Shown here: positions 5,579 to 11,493 of the stretch, one piece after another
Layout: each line of letters begins with the position of its first letter
Numbering within the stretch: the first letter of the stretch is position 1
Origin: a bacterium
Lineage (GTDB): Bacteria > Verrucomicrobiota > Kiritimatiellia > UBA8416
DNA: 11,493 nucleotides
Direction of reading: 5' to 3'
Assembly (NCBI GenBank): GCA_020048935.1
Contig: JAIFLS010000215.1
Coordinates: 1 to 11,493 of the forward strand
Program-made: the position numbers and the translations under genes
Notes under the pieces: generated by a model
Database searches by the model: none
The model's input: only the letters and a program-made list of their open reading frames with translations
Told to the model about the DNA's origin: nothing

Positions 5579-6493
5579 ATGATCGATAGTCTCAATAGGT
5601 TCGTCGGGCGGATGTCCCCGCGGGAGCTCGGGGCCTTTTGCGTCGCGCTCGTTGGCGTTCTTGGTGCCGTCGATCACTCAACCGGCTACGAAATATCCTT
5701 CTCGGTCTTCTACCTGGTGCCTGTCAGCATCTCCTCGTGGTACATTGGCCGAGGACTCGGAATTTGGATATCGGTGCTATCGGCATTTGTGTGGCTCAGT
5801 GTAGATATCACGGCGGGAAACCAGTATAGCAATATGATCATCCCATTTTGGAACGCTGCCGTTCGGCTCGTCTTCTTCATTGTTGTCACGAACCTGCTGA
5901 CTGCCCAGCGACGAACCCTGGTTCGGGAGATGGAGAATGCGAGGATCGACGCCCTTACGGGCCTTAGAAATACGAAAAGCTTTCTTGCGGAGGCTGAGTC
6001 CCTGTGGGATCTCGCTACCCGACACGGACACCCTACGAGCCTAGCGTACCTCGATCTGGACAACTTCAAGAACGTGAATGATGTTTACGGCCATGCCGTG
6101 GGCGACGCGGCGCTGCGGGCTGTCGCCTCGATACTGTCGGAGTCACTGCGCCGCACAGACGTTCTGGGGCGATTGGGTGGTGACGAATTCGCTGTCCTCC
6201 TCCCTGAGACTCCACGTGACGGGGCCGCAGAAGTACTGGAAAAGGTCCGAGATGGCGTGCTCCGCCTGGCCCAAGAGCGCGGATGGCCCATCACGGTGAG
6301 CATCGGGAGCGTGGTGGTTCATCCACCTTACTTGCCACTTGCTGAGGCTCTGGGGGGGGCGGATGAGTTGATGTACCGCTCAAAACGGGCGGGAAAAAAT
6401 CAGGTGCTGATCGAGGAATGGAGAGCGGACCGCAGGCCGGCCAACCAAGTGCCGGGGGATACGGCTCGCAATCTCGCCGATCCTCAGCACTGA
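5579..6493 (+). CDS. Membrane-anchored diguanylate cyclase (GGDEF)
   Basis: This 304-residue protein should make cyclic di-GMP from two GTP. The N-terminal third holds about four membrane segments (roughly 17-33, 39-55, 58-76 and 88-107), including SVFYLVPVSISSWYIGRG, a layout common in membrane sensors of this class; what it senses is unknown. The GGDEF domain begins at DALTGLRN (124-131). It carries LDLDNFKNVND (158-168) with the first metal-binding Asp, GGDEF at 200-204 within LGRLGGDEFAVLLP, then SIGSV and ADELMYRSKRAGKNQV. The product-inhibition site RxxD is intact (RRTD, 191-194, five residues before GGDEF). All catalytic positions are present. ATG 5579 is preferred over GTG 5573 because GAGGA at 5566-5570 is well spaced from it. 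The gene lies between two repeat copies, suggesting a single-gene cassette. Confidence 0.93.
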   Translation: MIDSLNRFVGRMSPRELGAFCVALVGVLGAVDHSTGYEISFSVFYLVPVSISSWYIGRGLGIWISVLSAFVWLSVDITAGNQYSNMIIPFWNAAVRLVFFIVVTNLLTAQRRTLVREMENARIDALTGLRNTKSFLAEAESLWDLATRHGHPTSLAYLDLDNFKNVNDVYGHAVGDAALRAVASILSESLRRTDVLGRLGGDEFAVLLPETPRDGAAEVLEKVRDGVLRLAQERGWPITVSIGSVVVHPPYLPLAEALGGADELMYRSKRAGKNQVLIEEWRADRRPANQVPGDTARNLADPQH

Positions 6494-6500
6494 CGTTGGA

Positions 6501-6660
6501 TTGCGAGACCAGCGGGATGGTAGGGGATGCGACCAAAACCGCAGTAATAATCGCTTTACATCAACGAGGAAACCAAGCTATGTTACACATTGTTAATTGG
6601 CGGTTTATAAAGGCCCCACCGGAACCTTGCAGGAACATAGGAAACCGCTCAATAACGTCG
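6501..6660 (+). repeat. Intergenic repeat, end of half A plus half B (copy 4)
   Basis: It starts within half A at TTGCGAGACCAGCGGGATGG, eight bases after the diguanylate cyclase stop, so the first 115 or so bases of A are missing. It then passes the A-B junction (GGGGATGCGACCAAAACCGC) and matches half B to AAACCGCTCAATAAC. It is the whole leader of the sulfur operon. Confidence 0.8.
6555..6584 (+). promoter_or_regulatory. Candidate promoter of the sulfur operon, inside the repeat
   Basis: TTTACA (6555-6560), an 18-base spacer and TATGTT (6579-6584) match the sigma-70 pattern at 5/6 and 4/6 positions and are conserved in other copies. No other promoter-like pair is obvious before the operon's first gene at 6704. 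Confidence 0.45.
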
Positions 6661-6703
6661 CTAAAGAATGTGATGCAAAATTAGTCAAAAAGGAGGATGG
6701 AGC

Positions 6704-8737
6704 ATGAGTGACGGTTACAGAAAATGGTTTCGTCTTGCAGCACTCGTATTGGCCCTGTCGGTAACAAGGGCACGTGCTGCATCCCCGCTGGCCGGTGATG
6801 CAGAGGCGGCGACGCACGGCGATGAAGCGGCCAGCGTTCAACTGGTCCTGGAGACCGAACAGAAGGCACCGGACTTCGTCTTCCGGCAATATAATCTCGC
6901 GGTCCTTTCGCACTACTCCTACTTGATAGGCAGCGGCGGCGAGGCGCTAATCGTGGATCCTGCCCGCGACATCAGCCGTTACCTCAAGGACGCGCAGGAA
7001 CTGGGGTTGAAGATTACCAGGGTGTACCTGACTCATTCACACGCCGATTTTGTGGCGGGGCATATGGAACTCGCCAAGTCCACCGGCGCGGAGATCATGA
7101 TGAATGAGGCAACCCAGGCCGGCTTTCCGCACAAGTCCATGAAAGACGGGGAATCCTTCTCGTTCGGCACGGTGCGCGGCATGATCGTGACCACGCCCGG
7201 CCACACCCCCGACGGGACATGCCTCTACGTGTACACCCCGGCGGCCGAAAGCAATCCGTCATTCGTCCTTACCGGCGACACGCTCTTTATCGGCAGCGTG
7301 GGCCGTCCTGACTTGATGGGCGAAGGCATGAGCGCCGCCGCGCTGGCCGAGATGGGCTTTCATTCCTGGAAAGATAAACTGTCTAAACTCCCAGACGCCA
7401 CCCGGTTCTTCCCAGCCCATGGAGCCGGGTCGCTCTGCGGCGCTCATTTGAGCGATAAGCCGGTCTCCACCATCGGGGAACAACGTCGGGAGAACGTGTA
7501 CCTGCAGCATAAAGACCTGCTGTCTTATGTCATGGCTGTCATAGACGGTCTTCCCGATGCCCCGCAGTATTTCAAGCACAACGCCAAGCTGAACCACGAT
7601 GGACCGCCCCTTGTGGATTGGGACAAACCCGCGCCCCCAGCCTTACCTGCTGCCGATGTTCTCGCGCAGGTGCAGAAGGGCACTTGGATGATCGACGTTC
7701 GTGATGCCAAGGCGTTTGCCACGGCTCATCCGCAGGGCGCGATCAGCATCGGCATACGGGGCCGATTCGAGACGTGGACCGGCATTATGATCCCATGGGG
7801 CGAACCCTTCGTTCTGGTGGGCTCGGACGACGAGGTTCGTGAGGCGGCTTTCCGCCTGAAGCGGATCGGCTACGATGCGCCCGCCGGTTTTCTGCAGGGC
7901 GGCGTGGAAGCATGGAAACAAGCCAATGCGCCCATCGGATCTCTCAAACTTCTGGCCCCCCAGGACCTCTATGGGCAGATGCAGGCGGGCACAGCGCCGA
8001 TCGTCGTTGACGTGCGCCTCCCGAGCGAATGGATGGCGTTGCGTATCGGCAGTGTGCTAAACATCCCGATCAACAAGATGTTCACCGAAAGCAAACGGCT
8101 TTCCAAGGACATGCCGGTACTGACAGTCTGCAACTCCGCCTACCGCTCCAGCATGGGTGCCTCGGTCCTGCTCAAGCAGGGCTTCAAGGAGGTTTTCAAC
8201 ATGGAAGGCGGTAGCGAGGCTTGGATCGCGGCCGGTCTGCCAACCTTGGGTGCCGCCGAAAACGGCCACGGCGCGTCCGCCGCACCCGCGCGGGCTGTCA
8301 GGCTCCCTGACCGCATTGCCGCCGCTGATCTGAAACGCTTGCTCATGGACCTGCCGGGCACGTTCGAGATCGTGGATGTGCGACCGCCAGCGCAGTTCGC
8401 GGACTTCAATCTGCCGGGGTCCAGGAACGCCGACATCGCCGACGTGATCGTCAATCCCGCCTACCTGAACGGTGCCGTTCCGCTCGTGATCCTGGATCGC
8501 GACGGCTCCCTGGCCATGGCCGTTGGCGGTATCCTGTCCCAGAAGACGACACGCCCGATCAAGGTCTTGTTCGGCGGGTTGGAGGCCTACTGGAACGAGT
8601 CCGCAGCACCCTTGCCGTCGGGTTTGCCTACCCCGGCCGTTGCACCCGCCATCAAGCCGGCAATGCCCGCATCGGCTCCCGTTGCACCGACTCCGTCGAA
8701 ACCTGAACCACCCAAAAAGAAAAGCGCGGGGTGCTGA
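6704..8737 (+). CDS. Exported persulfide-dioxygenase-like MBL protein with three rhodanese domains
   Basis: A 677-residue fusion. Residues 1-25 look like a signal peptide (Lys/Arg, then LAALVLALSV, cut after ARA). Residues about 45-285 form a metallo-beta-lactamase domain of the ETHE1/CstB persulfide dioxygenase type: THSHADFVAGH (110-120), TPGHT (164-168), TGDTLFIGSVGRPDL (190-204) and PAHGAGSLCG (237-246). H111, H167 and D192 match the mononuclear iron ligands of ETHE1. Three rhodanese domains follow at about 315-410, 418-515 and 538-632. Only the second has a catalytic loop (C476 in CNSAYRS); the others have VGSDDE and LDRDGS there. A Pro/Ala-rich tail ends in KKKSAGC. Expected role: oxidising persulfide sulfur to sulfite and moving sulfane sulfur between acceptors. 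An export signal is unusual, as most relatives are cytosolic or mitochondrial. AGGAGG precedes ATG 6704. It is the first gene of a three-gene operon; the next starts after six bases. Confidence 0.88.
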   Translation: MSDGYRKWFRLAALVLALSVTRARAASPLAGDAEAATHGDEAASVQLVLETEQKAPDFVFRQYNLAVLSHYSYLIGSGGEALIVDPARDISRYLKDAQELGLKITRVYLTHSHADFVAGHMELAKSTGAEIMMNEATQAGFPHKSMKDGESFSFGTVRGMIVTTPGHTPDGTCLYVYTPAAESNPSFVLTGDTLFIGSVGRPDLMGEGMSAAALAEMGFHSWKDKLSKLPDATRFFPAHGAGSLCGAHLSDKPVSTIGEQRRENVYLQHKDLLSYVMAVIDGLPDAPQYFKHNAKLNHDGPPLVDWDKPAPPALPAADVLAQVQKGTWMIDVRDAKAFATAHPQGAISIGIRGRFETWTGIMIPWGEPFVLVGSDDEVREAAFRLKRIGYDAPAGFLQGGVEAWKQANAPIGSLKLLAPQDLYGQMQAGTAPIVVDVRLPSEWMALRIGSVLNIPINKMFTESKRLSKDMPVLTVCNSAYRSSMGASVLLKQGFKEVFNMEGGSEAWIAAGLPTLGAAENGHGASAAPARAVRLPDRIAAADLKRLLMDLPGTFEIVDVRPPAQFADFNLPGSRNADIADVIVNPAYLNGAVPLVILDRDGSLAMAVGGILSQKTTRPIKVLFGGLEAYWNESAAPLPSGLPTPAVAPAIKPAMPASAPVAPTPSKPEPPKKKSAGC

Positions 8738-8743
8738 GGTAAC

Positions 8744-9277
8744 ATGAAAATCAAAAAGAACAGAGTTAACGGGGATTCCCAACCCTACGCCAATCCCTAT
8801 TTGGCGGGGATTTTGCTCGGGCTTGTGCTACTAGCGTCCTTCGTCATTCTCGGGGCTGGCCTGGGAGCGTCGGGCGGTATCGCGCGGATAGGAGCTTCGG
8901 TGTCGATGTGCGTTTCAGCGCCGCACACGCTCGACAGCGAATACTTCGGCAAGTGGGGTGCCCATCCACTGAACTACTACCTGGTCTTCATGTTTGCGGG
9001 CACGTTTATTGGTGCACTCTTCTCGGCGCTCCTGGCGAACCGTGTGCGCATCCAGATCGAACGCGGCGCCGCATCTTCCGTGAAACGTCGCCTCGGGTAC
9101 GCCCTCGCGGGCGGACTGATCGCCGGCTTCGCGAGCCGGCTGGCCCAGGGGTGCACTTCCGGGCAGGCGCTTAGCGGCGGCGCTCTGCTGCTCAGCGGCA
9201 GCATCGTGTTCATGCTCTGTCTCTTCGCCAGCGGCTATGCCACGGCTTGGTTCGTCAGGAGGCAATGGCATGATTAA
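8744..9277 (+). CDS. YeeE/YedE (DUF395) sulfur transporter, first half
   Basis: This 177-residue membrane protein has hydrophobic segments at about 19-42, 78-99, 117-133 and 147-170. It carries the family signature RLAQGCTSGQALSGGALLLSG (132-152), with C137 in the G-C-T-S-G-Q-x-L-S-G motif. In the structurally known thiosulfate transporter TsuA, cysteines in the equivalent motifs line the import path. Full-length YeeE proteins have both repeats in one chain of about 350 residues; this gene supplies only one, and the next gene supplies the other (C109 in AWCPGT). The two should therefore assemble as one transporter importing thiosulfate or another sulfane-sulfur species. A loop after the second segment holds C56 (SMCVSAPH), whose role is unknown. 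It starts six bases after the previous stop with a weak GAGGT site and overlaps the next gene by eight bases (ATGATTAA), so translation is coupled. Confidence 0.85.
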   Translation: MKIKKNRVNGDSQPYANPYLAGILLGLVLLASFVILGAGLGASGGIARIGASVSMCVSAPHTLDSEYFGKWGAHPLNYYLVFMFAGTFIGALFSALLANRVRIQIERGAASSVKRRLGYALAGGLIAGFASRLAQGCTSGQALSGGALLLSGSIVFMLCLFASGYATAWFVRRQWHD

Positions 9278-11300
9278 CACCCTGTACAGTCTCGACACCC
9301 TCGGAACTCCGGTGGCCTTTTTTCTTTCCCTGCTGGTCGGGGGTGGGTTCGGCTTTGCACTGGAGCGGGCCGGTTTCAGCAGTTCGCGCCGTCTGGCCGG
9401 GGTCTTCTACTTCACCGACATGGCCGTCGTGAAGGTGATGTTCTCCGCGCTCATTACGGCCATGCTGGGTCTTTCATACCTGGTGGCTTTCGGGTGGATT
9501 CACATGGACCAGGTTTTCCTCATGCCGACCATCTACGGCGCTCAAATCGTGGGCGGCCTTCTGTTCGGCGTGGGGTTCGCGATGGGCGCCTGGTGCCCCG
9601 GCACGGCTGCTGCCGGCCTGGCCGCAGGCCGAATCGACGCACTCGTATTCCTGGTCGGCACGATCGGCGGAAGCATCCTGTTCAGCGAGCTCTTCCCTTT
9701 CATCGGCGGTCTGTACACGGCCGGAGATCGAGGCGTGCAGATGGCCTATGACGCGTTGGGCATATCCCGGAACGTGTTCGCGCTGTCTTTCACGTTGGTC
9801 GCTGTCGGGGCCTTCTGGCTGGCCGAGTGGGCCGAGAAAGCGCGCACGGGACATTCTGCATACCTGGGAAGCCCCTTCCTCAAGGCGTTCAGTCTGGCGC
9901 TCGTGGCGGTGGCGCTTGGTTTGTTCGTGCTGGCCCCCGCTACGACAGGGGTTTCCCCAGAACGGACTAGCCTTGCCGCGGCGCCGGCAACGGACGAGAA
10001 AACCCTCCTGGCGAACGCCGAAGATGCTCGGGACCACATCGAGCCTGATGAGTTGGCTGATCGCCTGATGGCCGGACAATCGGATCTTGTACTCGTAGAT
10101 GTCCGGCCGTCGGCCGAGTTCAACGCCTACCACATCCGCGGCGCTGTCAACGTGCCGCTGGCCCAGTTAGCGGAGTCCCTTCAGCCCCACAAGAACAAGG
10201 GGATCGTTGTCCTTTACTCCAATGGAATGACCCATCCAGCGCAAGCCCGTGATTCGCTTCAGCGCCAGGGGTTCGGCAATGTCTACCTGCTCACGGACGG
10301 TCTGCAGGGCTTCCGCGAGCGCTGCCTCAAACCGGTGTCGTTGCGGTCCGAACCCCTGCCGCCCGGGGCCGCCGTACGGATCAACGCCTGGCGGGCTTTC
10401 TTCGCCGCGCCCGCCGCTTCCGCCAAGGTCGGCATTGCCACCGCGCCGGTGGACGCCGCCAAACCGCGTGCCGTTGAAACCGATTGGCTGGCCGCCCGAC
10501 TTCAGGCCCCGGGTCTCAAGATTATCGATCTGCGGTCCCAGCCGGAATACAACACCGCCCACATTCCCGGCTCCCTCAGTTTGAATGTGGAGAGTCTCCG
10601 CGGGAACATCGGGGGCGTGCCGTCCATGCTCCTGCCTCCTGCCATGCTGGCAGCTCAATTCTCGCTTCTGGGGCTCAATCCATCGGACACGATCGTACTT
10701 GTGCCCGGCGACAAGTTCCACGATGCGACCCTGGTCGGCATGGCGTTCGAGCGGTTGGGGCACATGAACTTCGCCGTCCTGAACGGCACCTACGCCAAGT
10801 GGGCTCAAGAGGGACGGCCGGCAGACGCTGCACTGCCCTCCGTAGCGGCCTCAGCATACCCAGTCAGGGAGGATGCCGACCGCTTTACCGTCGACTTACA
10901 GACTGTGGCCGCCACACTCGGCATGCCCGGCACGACGATCATTGACGTACGGCCCCCGGACTTCTACGCGGGCAAGAAATCCGACGAAGCCCGTGCCGGG
11001 CACATTCCCGGTGCGATCAACCGCCCGTACACCGAGGATGTCATCGCGAGTTCCAACAAGGTCACTGCCCTCAAGACGCTTGATATTCTGGCCGCCGCCT
11101 ATGGCCAGATGATCCCGTCGAAGGATGCGGAAGTCATTGTGCACTGCCGCACCGGCCACCAGGCCAGCCAGACTTACTTCGTGCTGAAGCATCTGCTGGG
11201 GTACTCGAATGTGCGCTGGTACGATGCGGGTTGGACGGAGTGGTCCGCCAGGTCGGATCAGCCCGTTGTCAACGGCGCTCCCAGCGCGGCGCGGCCTTGA
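9270..11300 (+). CDS. YeeE/YedE second half fused to three rhodanese domains
   Basis: 676 residues from ATG 9270, chosen because AGGAGG (9257-9262) precedes it; an in-frame ATG at 9237 would add 11 residues. Residues 1-225 hold about six membrane segments with the YeeE signature GAWCPGTAAAGLAAGRIDAL (C109). The positive-inside rule (ERAGFSSSRR near 32-41 and the Lys/Arg loop at 189-205 inside) puts everything after the last segment (205-224) in the periplasm. Three rhodanese domains follow. The first (about 256-355) has Ser317 where Cys is expected (YSNGMTH). The second (about 404-515) has VPGDKFHD and no Cys. The third (about 540-662) has C626 in HCRTGHQAS and should be active. The last two form a tandem like two-domain thiosulfate sulfurtransferases. 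The likely job is to hand sulfane sulfur to or from the transporter pore on the outer face. It is the last gene of the operon; no clear terminator follows. Confidence 0.87.
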   Translation: MINTLYSLDTLGTPVAFFLSLLVGGGFGFALERAGFSSSRRLAGVFYFTDMAVVKVMFSALITAMLGLSYLVAFGWIHMDQVFLMPTIYGAQIVGGLLFGVGFAMGAWCPGTAAAGLAAGRIDALVFLVGTIGGSILFSELFPFIGGLYTAGDRGVQMAYDALGISRNVFALSFTLVAVGAFWLAEWAEKARTGHSAYLGSPFLKAFSLALVAVALGLFVLAPATTGVSPERTSLAAAPATDEKTLLANAEDARDHIEPDELADRLMAGQSDLVLVDVRPSAEFNAYHIRGAVNVPLAQLAESLQPHKNKGIVVLYSNGMTHPAQARDSLQRQGFGNVYLLTDGLQGFRERCLKPVSLRSEPLPPGAAVRINAWRAFFAAPAASAKVGIATAPVDAAKPRAVETDWLAARLQAPGLKIIDLRSQPEYNTAHIPGSLSLNVESLRGNIGGVPSMLLPPAMLAAQFSLLGLNPSDTIVLVPGDKFHDATLVGMAFERLGHMNFAVLNGTYAKWAQEGRPADAALPSVAASAYPVREDADRFTVDLQTVAATLGMPGTTIIDVRPPDFYAGKKSDEARAGHIPGAINRPYTEDVIASSNKVTALKTLDILAAAYGQMIPSKDAEVIVHCRTGHQASQTYFVLKHLLGYSNVRWYDAGWTEWSARSDQPVVNGAPSAARP

Positions 11301-11304
11301 GAAA

Positions 11305-11353
11305 AAATCGTTTTCATCACCATGAAACCCCCGCTATGTTTCACCCTGTTATT
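11305..11353 (+). repeat. Intergenic repeat, fragment of half B (copy 5)
   Basis: AATCG, TTTTCATCACCATGAAA, CCCCGC and TATGTT align base for base with 5446-5480. After that, similarity fades around CACCCTGTTATTG. It begins within a few bases of the operon's stop codon and precedes the next gene, as the other B copies do. Confidence 0.6.
11311..11340 (+). promoter_or_regulatory. Candidate promoter in repeat half B (third example)
   Basis: TTTTCA (11311-11316), an 18-base spacer and TATGTT (11335-11340) keep the spacing of the two other copies although the surrounding bases have changed. It would read into the partial gene at the window's right end. Confidence 0.35.
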
Positions 11354-11356
11354 GCA

Positions 11357-11493
11357 ATGTTACGAATCCAGTTAATTGTCTTGATGGCCTTCTTCGCATA
11401 CAAAGGAGTACTTGGAATGGAACCGGAGACAGGACGAGCCGACTTCTTTATCGCCACAAACGGCAGCGATCAATTCCCGGGGTCGAAAGATAG
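11357..11493 (+). CDS. Start of a probable secreted beta-helix repeat protein (partial)
   Basis: An open frame reaches the window end. From ATG 11357 it begins MLRIQLIVLMAFFAYKGVLG, which looks like a signal peptide (short Arg start, hydrophobic core). It continues to ADFFIATNGSDQFPGSKD. D-F-(F/Y)-x-A-x-x-G-S-D-x-x-P-G is how many secreted right-handed parallel beta-helix (pectate-lyase-like) proteins begin. Against this start, AAAGGAG at 11402-11408 is well placed for ATG 11417, which would give a protein without the signal peptide. I favour the longer form because the family is normally exported, but the evidence is split. Only about 45 residues are visible, so the family call is tentative. 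Confidence 0.45.
   Translation, partial: MLRIQLIVLMAFFAYKGVLGMEPETGRADFFIATNGSDQFPGSKD

Noticed and set aside
1..6660. The repeats as a CRISPR array
   Set aside because: The copies are long, diverged, widely spaced and separated by genes, with no short regular spacers and no cas genes.
11301..11316. GAAAA/TTTTC hairpin after the sulfur operon as a terminator
   Set aside because: The stem is five A-T-rich pairs, too weak to call, and it lies within the start of a repeat copy.

Overview
The window is a mosaic bacterial chromosomal or metagenomic segment. An accessory-gene region with small genes and prokaryotic repeats (about 1-6660) is followed by a GC-rich sulfur-metabolism operon (6704-11300) and the start of a probable secreted beta-helix protein at the right edge. 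The taxon cannot be fixed from sequence alone. A periplasmic-type sulfur operon, a possible secreted beta-helix protein and cassette-like accessory genes would fit a member of the PVC group (Kiritimatiellota, Lentisphaerota or Verrucomicrobiota) or another environmental Gram-negative. This is a weak inference.

Left part: a DUF805 membrane protein (136-483) is followed by a likely terminator. Next comes a RhuM-family gene (677-1729), whose 3' end overlaps the 5' stump of a second gene resembling the N-terminus of GIY-YIG/helicase-type proteins. That stump is cut off at 1813 by an intergenic repeat. Then come a small protein plus nucleotidyltransferase pair (2084-2654), a second repeat copy, a strong perfect hairpin (2830-2861), a counter-oriented multi-pass membrane protein (4376-2919), a BrnT/BrnA-like toxin-antitoxin pair (4619-5216) ending in an attC-like hairpin, a complete repeat copy (5280-5560), a membrane-bound diguanylate cyclase (5579-6493) and another repeat copy (6501-6660).

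The most striking non-coding signal is this intergenic repeat. The full unit is about 280 bp and has two halves. Half A (about 140 bp) is found 3' of genes. Half B (about 140 bp) is found immediately 5' of genes and carries a conserved promoter-like TTTACA-18 bp-TATGTT pair. All copies point the same way. Together with the toxin-antitoxin and defence-type cargo, this looks like an array of exchangeable gene cassettes separated by a shared spacer, or like repeated insertion of a small non-autonomous element between genes.

Right part: three tightly coupled genes encode (i) an exported persulfide-dioxygenase-like metallo-beta-lactamase protein fused to three rhodanese domains and a Pro-rich tail ending in Cys, (ii) a first YeeE/YedE transporter half, and (iii) a second YeeE/YedE half fused to three more rhodanese domains. 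In each triple only one rhodanese keeps the catalytic Cys (residue 476 of the first protein, residue 626 of the third). The topology suggests that both sets of rhodaneses face the periplasm. The operon therefore reads as an extracytoplasmic sulfane-sulfur capture, oxidation and import system.
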